A program made the translations under genes and the position numbers. A model generated the notes under the pieces. That model was not told the origin of the DNA, did not search any database, and saw nothing but the letters and a program-made list of their open reading frames with translations. From an uncultured Collinsella sp. (GTDB lineage: Bacteria; Actinomycetota; Coriobacteriia; Coriobacteriales; Coriobacteriaceae), in the NCBI GenBank assembly GCA_900540845.1, contig UQHS01000010.1:1-64000 (forward strand): a DNA stretch of 64,000 nt, written 5' to 3'. Shown here one piece after another: positions 8,292 through 16,497 of this stretch. Position 1 is the first letter of the stretch; each line of letters starts with the position of its first letter.

Positions 8292-9212
8292 TTAGGCTGC
8301 GTTTGCCAAGGCGGCGCGCAGGCGGCGGTCAAGGACGGATGGGTGCCCGCTGGGCGTCTCTTCTGCGAGGAGCGCCCCGCATTCGTACAGGGCTGCGAGA
8401 GGCTGTATCAGGCACGACCGCACGGCCTGTGCCCGGCTGGACGCCCCGGCGTCGTGCTCGTGCCCCCATGCCCGGTCTTCGACGAGCGAGGGGAGCGCCT
8501 GGTAGGTGAACAGCCATGGGTCGCGTTCGCGCTTGGGCAGCAGCGCCTGGCGCAGCGGCTCCATGAGGGACGCATCCGCGCCGTGGTCCATGAGCAGGGC
8601 TGCGCAGACGGTGCAGAAGTCGTCGGCGCCCATGGTCGCGAAACGGAAGAGCGCGGCGATCGCGGTGGCGGAGCCTCGGTACTGCAGACTGTTGGCGTTG
8701 AGTTTCGCGGCATCGAACTGGTGAAACGCATGTTTGCGCGGGACATAGCAGGCGATCCACTCAAAGGGAAATGTCCGTGCCGCCGCAGACCTCACCGAGG
8801 CCTCGATGTTCTCGAGCGGCAGCATCAGCGCGCAGGTCGCCTGCTCAAGGTCCTCGATGTCGTCCAGCCCCGCCTCACCGAGCTGGTCGTAGGCGAGCCA
8901 TGCCTGCTCGAGGTGCCAGGCGCTCCTGGCGATGCAGCGCTCGCCGGATCGCATGGCGCCGTGCGGGTCGGGGACGTCGTTGATGTTGAGCGAGCGGGCG
9001 CTTTGCACCAAATAGCGCAGCCGCTGCTCTCGCTGCAGATAGAAATCGGTGTTGATGAGGCCGAAGGCACGCACGACCTGCTTGGCGAAGGCCGGCGTGC
9101 ACTGGTGGTCGGCGATCGCGGCGATGCGCTCGTCGATGCCGAGTTCGCCGATATCGGCCGTGAAGTCGGCGAGGGTCCACTCGTGATGCTCGTGGGCTCG
9201 TGGATTGAACAT
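8292..9212 (-). CDS. Hypothetical protein, first gene of the ClpP/VirD4 operon, 306 aa
   Basis: I do not recognise the family. The product is soluble and Ala- and Leu-rich, and looks all-helical, with several Trp/His-rich turns (EHHEWTLADFTADIGELGID at the N-terminus). Repeated helix pairs might form a solenoid, but this is only an impression. The start has AAGGAAG upstream. It is 34 bases before the ClpP-like gene and co-oriented with it and the VirD4-like ATPase, so it may be a substrate, adaptor or regulator of the protease. Confidence 0.75.
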   Translation of the reverse strand: MFNPRAHEHHEWTLADFTADIGELGIDERIAAIADHQCTPAFAKQVVRAFGLINTDFYLQREQRLRYLVQSARSLNINDVPDPHGAMRSGERCIARSAWHLEQAWLAYDQLGEAGLDDIEDLEQATCALMLPLENIEASVRSAAARTFPFEWIACYVPRKHAFHQFDAAKLNANSLQYRGSATAIAALFRFATMGADDFCTVCAALLMDHGADASLMEPLRQALLPKRERDPWLFTYQALPSLVEDRAWGHEHDAGASSRAQAVRSCLIQPLAALYECGALLAEETPSGHPSVLDRRLRAALANAA

Positions 9213-9641
9213 CGTGCTTCCTTTCCGGCGGCGTGGCGCCGCTCGTGATGGGTGGACCGCGCGACGCTGTGGATCGGCGTCGCGACGGCATGAAGGGGTA
9301 GGACGAGAAGGTGAGATAGGGGTATCCCGCAGGTCCTACAGCAGATGCTCCGATTTAGTTGTGATGATGAACTCGGGTTGAATCGTGTGCTCAAACATCT
9401 CTCTTGCTCGTCGCTCGGGTACAGGCTGCTTACTTCTCATACGCTACAAAGATACGCGGCAATGCCACGTCGAGTTTCTTCAATGTAACGCTTGCTCCCC
9501 AATGCCGCAAGCACTTTTTTGAAATCTCGATTCGCCGTATCCACACGCGCTCGAATTCTCGTAGGATGTTTGTGCCACATGCCACATACGCCTCTTACCC
9601 CTCTTAACGCGCGGGGCAAGAGGGAAGGGAAGGACTCGCAC
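9213..9641. other. Intergenic region between accessory operon and HAD gene
   Basis: These 429 bp separate two divergent genes, so they should hold a promoter for each. I see only a weak -10 candidate TAGGAT (9562-9567) for the HAD gene, and a short GCGGCG/CGCCGC hairpin near 9230. Base composition is more A+T-rich than the flanking genes around 9340-9600. No credible gene is seen. Confidence 0.5.
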
Positions 9642-10478
9642 ATGACCATCAAGGCGATCGCACTCGATATCGACGGCACGCTCACAAACGACAAGAAAGT
9701 CATCACGCCGGCGACGCGTGACGCGCTGCTTGCCGCTCAGAGCTCGGGCATTCGCCTCATCCTGTCCTCCGGTCGTCCCGTCCAGGGGCTGCGAGCCATC
9801 GCCTCCGAGCTCGACCTGCAGCATCATGGCGGCCTGCTCGTGGCGTTTAACGGCGCGCACGTCGTCGACGCCCAGACCGACGAGGTACTGTTCGACCAGC
9901 CCATGCGCGAGGAGACACTGCGCTCCCTCATCGCGCACATGCGTGCCTTCGATGTCATCCCCTGGGTCACCGAGGGAAAGAATCTCTATGTCGAGCGCGG
10001 ATGCCGCCACGTGATCACCTACCGCGACGAGCCCGTCGACATCGTCGAGTACGAGCGCAGGATGTGCGACCTCACGCTGTGCGAGGTGGACGACTTGGCG
10101 GAGGTGTGCGCCCGCCCGCAGGACAAGCTCCTGTGCGCCTCTGAGCCCGAGTACCTGCAGGACAACTGGCGCGCCATGTATGAGCCGTTTGCCGATACTC
10201 TCTCTGGCATGTTCACGGCGGACTTCTATTACGAGTTCATGGCCCCGGGAATCAACAAGGGCCATGCACTGGCGGGCGCCCTTCCCAAGCTCGGCATCGA
10301 CGCCTCCGAGGTCGTGGCCTTCGGAGACGGCGAGAACGACATCTCGATGATCACGTGGGCGGGCATCGGTGTCGCGATGGAAAACGCCATCGAGGCGACG
10401 AAGGAAGCCGCGGACATGGTCACCGCCTCCAACAACGCCGACGGCATCGCGGTTGCGCTCAGCGAGATTCTGGGCTAA
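9642..10478 (+). CDS. HAD-superfamily sugar phosphatase (Cof type)
   Basis: The 278-aa protein is a Cof/YidA-type HAD hydrolase. Motif I is ALDIDGTLTND (nucleophile Asp9, Asp11), motif II is the SSGRP stretch, and motif IV is GDGENDISMI near residue 225. The large C2B cap between motifs II and III is typical for phosphatases acting on phosphorylated sugars. The start is supported by GGAAGGGAAGGA upstream. It lies just ahead of a GntR regulator and the PTS operon, so it may dephosphorylate sugar phosphates that build up during PTS uptake. The substrate is unknown. Confidence 0.9.
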   Translation: MTIKAIALDIDGTLTNDKKVITPATRDALLAAQSSGIRLILSSGRPVQGLRAIASELDLQHHGGLLVAFNGAHVVDAQTDEVLFDQPMREETLRSLIAHMRAFDVIPWVTEGKNLYVERGCRHVITYRDEPVDIVEYERRMCDLTLCEVDDLAEVCARPQDKLLCASEPEYLQDNWRAMYEPFADTLSGMFTADFYYEFMAPGINKGHALAGALPKLGIDASEVVAFGDGENDISMITWAGIGVAMENAIEATKEAADMVTASNNADGIAVALSEILG

Positions 10479-10555
10479 GAGACGCCGCCGTCCAGCTGGT
10501 TGTGGTACCGTCTCATATGACAGCATAAGACGTATCAATACCGGAGGAGGTCGAC

Positions 10556-11314
10556 ATGGCGCACACGTTGGATGAGGGTTCGTCGACGCCTCTGTACGCT
10601 CAGCTGAGGGACCTGCTCAAGCATCAGATCGATAAGGGGGAGTTCGCGCCCGGTCAGCGAATCCCTTCCGAGGACAACCTGAACGGCCTCTATGGCGTGA
10701 GCCGCATCACCATCCGACGCGCCCTGCAGGAGCTGGTGAACGAAGGGTACCTTGTGAAGTGCCCCGGCAAGGGCACCTATGTCAGCGAGCGCCCGTCCGA
10801 CGCCGAGACCCCCTCGAAGATCCGCGCCAAGTTCACGCAGGACAACGACGTTCAGAGCTTTACCGAGGCGTGCAAGAGCAACGGCCAGCGCGCTGGCGCC
10901 CACCTGGTCTCGCTCGACGAGGCCCCGGCCTTCGATGAGGCGCGCGAGTTTTTGGGCTTGGAGCCTGAGGACCATCTGCTGCGCGTCGTACGCATCCGTA
11001 CGGCGAATCGCATGCCCATCATGGTGGAGGAGAACTATTTCCCCGCGAAGACGTTCGGGTTCCTGCGCGAGGCCGACTTCGAGGACACCTCGCTGTACGA
11101 CATTGTCGTGGCCCATGGCCATAGCGAGCCGATGCTCAACGAGCCGTGCGCCCTCGATCTCGAAAAAGCGCCCGCTGAGATGGCCCCGTATTTGGACGTG
11201 CCCGCTGGCGAGCCCCTCTTTTGCCTCGTGGGGCATTTCTACGACGCGGACGGATCGCCCATGTATCTGGGAAAACAGCATATCGTGGGAACGAGATACA
11301 CGTTTCGCATTTAA
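10556..11314 (+). CDS. GntR/HutC-family regulator
   Basis: The 252-aa protein has an N-terminal winged helix (about 12-78; PSEDNLNGLYGVSRITIRRAL is the recognition part) and a C-terminal UTRA effector domain (about 95-250). UTRA proteins sense phosphorylated sugars or similar metabolites. GGAGGAGG precedes the ATG. The gene lies directly upstream of the mannose-type PTS operon and is separated from it by its own terminator and a regulatory region, so it is the likely local regulator of that operon. Confidence 0.9.
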   Translation: MAHTLDEGSSTPLYAQLRDLLKHQIDKGEFAPGQRIPSEDNLNGLYGVSRITIRRALQELVNEGYLVKCPGKGTYVSERPSDAETPSKIRAKFTQDNDVQSFTEACKSNGQRAGAHLVSLDEAPAFDEAREFLGLEPEDHLLRVVRIRTANRMPIMVEENYFPAKTFGFLREADFEDTSLYDIVVAHGHSEPMLNEPCALDLEKAPAEMAPYLDVPAGEPLFCLVGHFYDADGSPMYLGKQHIVGTRYTFRI

Positions 11315-11325
11315 TGGCTGGACGG

Positions 11326-11357
11326 CGCCCCGACGCATTTCGCGCCGGGGCGTTTTT
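11326..11357 (+). terminator. Intrinsic terminator after the GntR gene
   Basis: CGCCCCG (11326-11332) pairs with CGGGGCG (11346-11352), followed by TTTTT. It ends the regulator transcript before the PTS promoter region. Confidence 0.85.
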
Positions 11358-11495
11358 ACTGCCCTGTCGGGGCCGAAACGCGCCTCACCAACCTCTTCCA
11401 ACCGCTTTCCGCACGTGGAATGGCTGCAAACCGGTATTACACTGTCATATACAACTTGAGACTAAGAAAAACCACTCACGGTGAAAAACAGGCCG

Positions 11496-11548
11496 TTGAC
11501 AGAACGGTGGCTATAACAGGCTATAACAGGTTATGCCCTGCCTATAAT
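11496..11548 (+). promoter_or_regulatory. PTS operon promoter region with tandem CTATAACAGG repeats
   Basis: Two perfect head-to-tail copies of CTATAACAGG (11511-11530) lie just upstream of a consensus -10 TATAAT (11543-11548). TTGACA at 11496 is too far away to be its -35. The repeats occupy the -35 zone, as expected for a site bound by an activator or repressor. A dyad GTAT-N11-ATAC near 11433-11451 is a second candidate site. Confidence 0.5.
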
Positions 11549-11590
11549 AGGTCTTGCAACAACGAAACCAGTTAGATGAGGGGATGCACG

Positions 11591-12010
11591 ATGGCTCAGA
11601 TCATCATTGCAACGCATGGCGGGCTCTCCCGTGGCATGCTCGATTCGCTCCACATGGTCGCCGGCGGTGCGGCCGATGGCATCGAGACGTACAGCCTTGA
11701 GTTCGGGCAGAATCCCAACGACTATTACGAGCAGCTGCGCGAGCGCATCGCCGCGAGCGACGAGCAGTTCATCATCATGTGCGACATCAAGGGCGGCAGC
11801 GTGCACAACGCGCTGTATCGCTTGACCGAGCTGCCCAACGTCGTCATTTTCTCCGGCCTCACCATGGGCATGGCGCTCGAGATCGCGCTCACCGCTCGCG
11901 ATGGCCTCGATGCCGCCGCGGCCGAGCGCGTGCTTGCGGCCGCCCGCGAGGGAGTCACCGTCGTCTTTGGCGGCGAGACCGTCGACGAGGACGAGGACGA
12001 GGACTTCTAG
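11591..12010 (+). CDS. PTS mannose/fructose/sorbose family, IIA component
   Basis: This 139-aa cytoplasmic protein carries the first phosphorylation site of the sugar-specific PTS complex: it takes phosphate from HPr on His9 (IIATHGGLSRG) and passes it to IIB. MCDIKGGSVHN and FSGLTMGMALE match the conserved core. The C-terminus is a run of acidic residues (DEDEDEDF). The ATG at 11591 has GAGGGG upstream; an upstream in-frame ATG at 11576 overlaps that site. It is the first gene of a IIA-IIB-IIC-IID operon. Confidence 0.95.
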   Translation: MAQIIIATHGGLSRGMLDSLHMVAGGAADGIETYSLEFGQNPNDYYEQLRERIAASDEQFIIMCDIKGGSVHNALYRLTELPNVVIFSGLTMGMALEIALTARDGLDAAAAERVLAAAREGVTVVFGGETVDEDEDEDF

Positions 12011-12100
12011 GTTCTCGGTCCAAGCGCTCGCACTGCGCGCTCAGCTATCCTATAGACATCGGCCATGCCGCATAAGCGGTTGGGATGAAAGGAAAACGTC

Positions 12101-12568
12101 ATGATCAAGATGCTCCGTGTCGACCATCGTTTGCTCCACGGTCAGGTGGCCGTCTCCTGGAAGAGCGCCCTGGATGTCGACTGCATCCTCGTTGCCAACG
12201 ATGCCGTGCCCGGCGACGCCCTGCGCAAGAGCGCCATCAAGCTCGCCAAGCCGGCCGACACCAAGCTCGTCATCAAGACGATCGAGGATTCCATCACCGC
12301 CCTCAACAGCGGCGCGACCGATAAGTACAAGCTCTTCATCGTGGTCGAGTCCATCGCCGACGCCGCCCGCCTGTGCCGTGAGTGCGGCATCAAGCACCTC
12401 AACCTGGGCGGCACGAAGGCCACGGCCGACACCCGCGCCATCTCCAAGGCCATGAACGTCACGGCCGGGGAGGAGCAGACGCTGCGCGAGCTCGTCGCCG
12501 AGGGCGTGGACGTCGAGATCCAGATGGTCCCTAACGATTCCGCCGTCAAGGTGGAGCGCGCCCTCTAG
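12101..12568 (+). CDS. PTS mannose/fructose/sorbose family, IIB component
   Basis: The 155-aa protein has the IIB signature VDHRLLHGQVAVSW, with His13 as the residue that accepts phosphate from IIA and donates it to the sugar. ANDAVPGD and LNLGGTKA are further family features. AAAGGAAAA precedes the start. The gene is 90 bp after IIA and 213 bp before IIC; the latter gap is unusually long for this operon type and contains two RNA hairpins. Confidence 0.95.
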   Translation: MIKMLRVDHRLLHGQVAVSWKSALDVDCILVANDAVPGDALRKSAIKLAKPADTKLVIKTIEDSITALNSGATDKYKLFIVVESIADAARLCRECGIKHLNLGGTKATADTRAISKAMNVTAGEEQTLRELVAEGVDVEIQMVPNDSAVKVERAL

Positions 12569-12576
12569 CGCATCTT

Positions 12577-12718
12577 CCACCGCGCCGCCCAAGGGTGCCG
12601 ACATAGGCCCCTGGGCGTCGTGTTCGCGGTGGCGGTTTTCGCCCGACACATCCCCATAACCTGGCATGCAAGGCCCATCAAGGCATGGGCGGGGAGTGCT
12701 TGTCTCAAATGCCAGGTT
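12577..12718 (+). ncRNA. Structured intercistronic RNA between PTS IIB and IIC
   Basis: Two hairpins can be drawn. The first has CCACCGCG (12577-12584) pairing with CGCGGTGG (12625-12632), an inner GCCC/GGGC arm, and a following CGGTTTTC. The second has AACCTGGCAT (12658-12667) pairing perfectly with ATGCCAGGTT (12709-12718) and enclosing a smaller GCCCAT/ATGGGC hairpin. The first could be a partial terminator or processing site and the second a stabiliser for the IIC-IID message. The pairing is visible; the function is inferred. Confidence 0.5.
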
Positions 12719-12781
12719 GGCACTAGGTGCACAAAGAGGTGGCGAGGGGCCGCCTCTTGAGATATGCAGAAAGGAGCACAG

Positions 12782-13567
12782 ATGATCGTCCAAGCCATTT
12801 TGCTGGGCCTCGTCGCCATGCTCGGCAACGCGGAGTACCTGCTCGGTACCAGTTGCCTGTCCCGTCCGCTGGTGATGGGAGCGCTCACCGGCATCATCAT
12901 GGGTGACATCCCCACGGGTGTCACGCTCGGTGCCACGTTGGAGCTCGCCTTCATGGGCTCGTTCTCCATCGGTGCGAGCATCCCGCCCGAGATGATTTCC
13001 GGTACCGTTCTCGGCACCGCCTTCACCATCTCGACCGGCTCCGGCCTCGAGACCGCGCTGACCATCGGCATCCCGGTCGCCTCCCTCGTCCTCATCGTCA
13101 AGAACGTCGGCATGGTCTTCATCCTTCCCCCGTTCGTCCACAAGGCCGACGACTACGCGGCCAAGGGTGACATGGCGGGCGTTGCGCGTATGCACTTCCT
13201 GGGCGGCTTCTTCGGCGTCAACCTTATCATTGGCCTGTGTGTCGCCATCGGCTTCTACGCCGGCGGCCCCGCGGTTCAGGCGCTGCTCGACATGATTCCG
13301 GAGTGGGTCTCCAACGGCCTGCAGATCACTATGGGCCTGCTGCCTGCTATCGGTTTCGCGCTGCTGCTTAAGATGATCATGAACAAGACCGTCGCCTGCT
13401 TCTTCATCGCCGGCTTCGCTCTGTCCACCTACCTGGGCATCCCCACCACCGGTATCGCCATCTTCGGCGCCGTCGTGGCCGTGGTTCTCTCCCAGATCCA
13501 GCAGAAGCTGAACGCCCGTCCCGCTCTCGCCACCGAAGGAGGTATGGACGATGACGACGACTTCTAA
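12782..13567 (+). CDS. PTS mannose/fructose/sorbose family, IIC component
   Basis: The 261-aa integral membrane protein forms the sugar channel together with IID. Many hydrophobic helices are visible (for example LLGLVAMLGNAEYLLG at the start, LPAIGFALLLKMIM, TGIAIFGAVVAVVL). GDIPTGVTLGATLELAFMG is the family core. The ATG at 12782 follows AAAGGAG; the frame opens at 12764 but that ATG lacks a site. The tail is acidic (DDDDDF), and its last 17 bases overlap the next gene, so IIC and IID are translationally coupled. Confidence 0.93.
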   Translation: MIVQAILLGLVAMLGNAEYLLGTSCLSRPLVMGALTGIIMGDIPTGVTLGATLELAFMGSFSIGASIPPEMISGTVLGTAFTISTGSGLETALTIGIPVASLVLIVKNVGMVFILPPFVHKADDYAAKGDMAGVARMHFLGGFFGVNLIIGLCVAIGFYAGGPAVQALLDMIPEWVSNGLQITMGLLPAIGFALLLKMIMNKTVACFFIAGFALSTYLGIPTTGIAIFGAVVAVVLSQIQQKLNARPALATEGGMDDDDDF

Positions 13568-14402
13568 TGACGCCGCGGTCCAGACCGCAGACGAGCGTAA
13601 GCTCACCAAGAAGGACCTCAACCGCGTCGCCATCCGCTCGCTCGGCATGGAGTGGGACTGGAACTACGAGCGACAGATGAACATGGCTTTCTGCTACTCG
13701 ATGCTTCCGATCATCAAGAAGCTCTATCCCAACAAGGATGACCAGATCCAGGCCATGCAGCGCCACATGGAGTTCTTCAACACCACGCCGCACATGTCCA
13801 CGCTCATCCTCGGCATCACCGCCGCCATGGAGGAGCAGAACGCCACCGACCACGAGTTCGAGACCGAGTCCATCAACAACGTCAAGGTCTCCCTCATGGG
13901 TCCTCTGGCCGGCATCGGCGACTCCTTCATCTGGGGCACGCTGCGCATCATCGCCACGGGTGTCGGCGTGAGCTTGGCCGCCCAGGGCAACATCCTCGGC
14001 CCCATCCTGTTCCTGCTGCTCTTCAACATCCCGGCCCAGGGCCTGCGTTTTTACCTGATGCACGCCGGTTACAAGCTGGGTAGCGGCTTCCTCGCCAAGG
14101 TGCAGGAGAGCGGCCTTATGGACATCCTCACTTACGGCGCCTCCGTCCTCGGCCTCATGGTCATCGGCGGCATGACGGCGGAGAACGTCTCCGTCAACGT
14201 GCCTTTGGTGATCGGCTCCGGCGAGACCGCCACCACGCTGGGCGAGATCTGCAACACGATCATGCCCGGTCTGCTTCCGCTCGCCTTCACGATGCTCATG
14301 TACTGGCTCGTGAGCAAGAAGAACGTCAAGACCACCACGCTGCTCGTCGCACTCGTGGTCGTGGGCCTCGTGGGCTCCTTCTTCGGCATCCTGGGCGTGT
14401 AG
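13551..14402 (+). CDS. PTS mannose/fructose/sorbose family, IID component
   Basis: The 283-aa IID subunit pairs with IIC in the membrane. The N-terminal cytoplasmic part holds KKDLNRVAIRSLGMEWDWNYERQMNMAF, typical for IID, and MGPLAGIGDSFIWGTLRIIATG is the conserved centre. Two or three hydrophobic helices close the protein. It overlaps IIC by 17 bp and has AAGGAGG 8 bases before its ATG. A terminator follows, so the PTS operon ends here. Confidence 0.95.
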   Translation: MTTTSNDAAVQTADERKLTKKDLNRVAIRSLGMEWDWNYERQMNMAFCYSMLPIIKKLYPNKDDQIQAMQRHMEFFNTTPHMSTLILGITAAMEEQNATDHEFETESINNVKVSLMGPLAGIGDSFIWGTLRIIATGVGVSLAAQGNILGPILFLLLFNIPAQGLRFYLMHAGYKLGSGFLAKVQESGLMDILTYGASVLGLMVIGGMTAENVSVNVPLVIGSGETATTLGEICNTIMPGLLPLAFTMLMYWLVSKKNVKTTTLLVALVVVGLVGSFFGILGV

Positions 14403-14451
14403 GTCGCAGCTCATATACTTTTCCTACAGGGAGCGCATCGTCGCACCTTGT

Positions 14452-14493
14452 CGGGGCGTCGGCTCGCACGGATACGGCCGGCGCCCCGTTTTT
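14452..14493 (+). terminator. Intrinsic terminator after the PTS operon
   Basis: CGGGGCG (14452-14458) pairs with CGCCCCG (14482-14488), with extra GC pairs inside, followed by TTTTT. Confidence 0.88.
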
Positions 14494-14514
14494 CATTTCT
14501 TTAGGGGAGGAATC

Positions 14515-15636
14515 ATGCAAACGAGTGAGGAACGCATTTGGACGATGGGGGACTACGTGGAGGAGTCCGTCACGGCGGTGCACGAGAATCTCAAACGCTG
14601 CGATGGGCTCACTTCGCCGCTCGTCGCCTGTTGCGACGGTCGGGTGCCCGCTCGTATTCGCCTGGTGGCGTCGGGCTCCTCGTACAACGCGTGCCAGTGC
14701 GCGCTGCCGTTTATGGAGGCGTGCTTGCCCGAGGTCCAGATCAGTGTGGTGACGCCGCACCGGTTCACGTATTACGAGCCTGAGGTCGCAGACGGCGAGC
14801 TCGTCGCGGTGGTGACGCAAAGCGGCCTGTCCACCAACGCGCTGGAGGCGCTCGATGTCATCCGCGCACAGGGCGCCTGCGCGGTGTGTCTCACCGGCAA
14901 TGTGGACGCCGACGCGCGCGAGCACGCCGACGTGATGGTCGATTGGGGCGCGGGCGTCGAGCTCGTGGGGTATGTCACCAAGGGCGTCACGACGCTCGCC
15001 CTGTTCCTCATGATGTTCGCCTGTCGGCTGGGCGATCGGCCCGATCGCATGGCGGAGCTCGCCGCCGCAGCCGAGGTGCTCGATTCCGTGCGCGCCGCGA
15101 CGTATGAGTTTTTCAGCAGGCACGAGAAGGCGCTGACGTCGATGTGCGTGAGCTACAGCGTCGCGGCGGACGGCGCGCGCGGCGTCGCTCTCGAGGGCGC
15201 CCTCAAGATCGGCGAGACGGTGCACGTGCCCAGCCCTGCCTATGAGGTCGAGGAGTTCATCCACGGCCCCAACCTGCAGCTCACCCCGGCGTACACCCTG
15301 TTCTTCTTCGATGCCCCCGACGCCGCGCGCGAGCGCTGCCGCGTGGTGTATCGCGCGGCCCGCGAGGTGAGCGACGCGGCCTTCCTGCTGACGAGCGCGC
15401 AGGCCGTGGAGCCCGCATCCACGTCGGACCTGCTAGAGGACCCCAACGTGCTCATGGTGCCCGAGCTCCCCGCGGGCGACCTCGCGTGCCTCGCGTACCT
15501 GCCGTTCGTGCAGCTGGTGAGCCACCTGGCGAGCAGTTCCCTGGGCAGTTCGAAGCAGCACCCGCTCCTCAAGCGATTCAAGGCGATCGCTTCGGCCAAG
15601 ACCGAGAACTTCGTGAATTACGACGGTGACGATTAA
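14515..15636 (+). CDS. Double SIS-domain protein, sugar-amine isomerase or deglycase
   Basis: The 373-aa protein has two sugar-isomerase (SIS) domains like the isomerase half of GlmS and AgaS/GfrF-type enzymes. The first has VASGSSYNAC (about 51-60) and VTQSGLSTNALEAL (about 101-114). The second has SYSVAADGARGVALEGALKIGE and the catalytic-region EEFIHGPNLQL. Enzymes of this group deaminate or deglycate 6-phosphorylated amino sugars and Amadori products. GGGGAGG precedes the ATG. It follows the PTS terminator and leads a new group with a HAD phosphatase and two GntR regulators. Deglycase and deaminase roles cannot be separated from sequence alone. Confidence 0.82.
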   Translation: MQTSEERIWTMGDYVEESVTAVHENLKRCDGLTSPLVACCDGRVPARIRLVASGSSYNACQCALPFMEACLPEVQISVVTPHRFTYYEPEVADGELVAVVTQSGLSTNALEALDVIRAQGACAVCLTGNVDADAREHADVMVDWGAGVELVGYVTKGVTTLALFLMMFACRLGDRPDRMAELAAAAEVLDSVRAATYEFFSRHEKALTSMCVSYSVAADGARGVALEGALKIGETVHVPSPAYEVEEFIHGPNLQLTPAYTLFFFDAPDAARERCRVVYRAAREVSDAAFLLTSAQAVEPASTSDLLEDPNVLMVPELPAGDLACLAYLPFVQLVSHLASSSLGSSKQHPLLKRFKAIASAKTENFVNYDGDD

Positions 15637-15765
15637 TTCTCGGCACGACGCCCGAATAACCCCTACAATCATGCATTGCGGCTGTGCGTGCGCCCACCTG
15701 CGAGAACGTGTGGGTCGGGCGTCTGGACGCGCGCCGCAATCGCTCGTCAGACAGGAGATCTCAGC

Positions 15766-16437
15766 ATGGCTCAACTCGGTTTTCCCTTTACCGCCGTCAT
15801 TTTCGACATGGACGGCGTGATCGTCGATACCGAGAGGTTCTACTTCGACACGTTGGCGCAGCTGTTCGACAAGGAGGGCATCGATGTGCCCCGTGAGGAT
15901 TTGTGCCGCGCCGTGGGAGCATCGTTCCAAGATTTCAAGCGCAACCTCGTGCGGTGGTACGGCATGGGCGGCGTGGAGATCACCGCGGAGGAGGGTCTCG
16001 CGCGCTACAACGAATGGGAGTCCCAGCACGCGCCGGATTTCGCGGCCCTGCTGAACCCCGGCGTGGTTGAGACGATTAAGGAGCTCAAGGCCCGCGGCGT
16101 GCGCGTCGCCCTGGCGTCGTCTTCGCCCATGAACAACATCCTCGAGGTGTTAGGCGTCTGCGGGCTTGACGGTGAGTTCGAGCTGGTGACGAGCGGCGAG
16201 CAGTTCCACCAAAGCAAGCCCAATCCCGAGATCTACCTGCACACGCTCGAGAATCTCGGTCTGTCTGCAGACGAGTGCTGCTGCATCGAGGATTCCGTCC
16301 CCGGCATCACCGCCGGCAAGGCGGCGGGCCTGACGGTGTTCGCCAAGCGCGAGGAGCGCTTCGGGTTTAGCCAGGACGCGGCCGACTGCATCATCGATTC
16401 CATTCCCGACCTGCTCACGGCGGCAACCTCGCTGTAG
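15766..16437 (+). CDS. HAD phosphatase, beta-phosphoglucomutase-like
   Basis: The 223-aa protein is a subfamily I HAD enzyme. FDMDGVIVDTE holds nucleophile Asp14 and acid/base Asp16, ALASSSP is motif II, KPNPEIYL holds the Lys, and CIEDSVPGITAGKAAGL is motif IV. This pattern suits beta-phosphoglucomutases and small sugar phosphatases. AGGAG precedes the ATG at 15766. It lies between the double-SIS gene and a GntR regulator, so a sugar phosphate from Amadori breakdown is a plausible substrate. Confidence 0.9.
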   Translation: MAQLGFPFTAVIFDMDGVIVDTERFYFDTLAQLFDKEGIDVPREDLCRAVGASFQDFKRNLVRWYGMGGVEITAEEGLARYNEWESQHAPDFAALLNPGVVETIKELKARGVRVALASSSPMNNILEVLGVCGLDGEFELVTSGEQFHQSKPNPEIYLHTLENLGLSADECCCIEDSVPGITAGKAAGLTVFAKREERFGFSQDAADCIIDSIPDLLTAATSL

Positions 16438-16497
16438 GGCGCAACGCGTCGGGACGACATACATGGCATGAGCCCGCCCGGGAGAAGGAGGTGCGGC

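Noticed and set aside
4843..9212. Whole accessory patch as an intact integrative element
   Set aside because: No integrase, relaxase or attachment repeats were found; only three genes and one IS are visible, so a remnant is more likely.
11530..11560. Possible sigma54 promoter before the mannose-type PTS (GG...TTGCAA)
   Set aside because: Spacing of the GG and GC elements is wrong, there is no LevR-type activator, and this bacterial class is not known to use sigma54.
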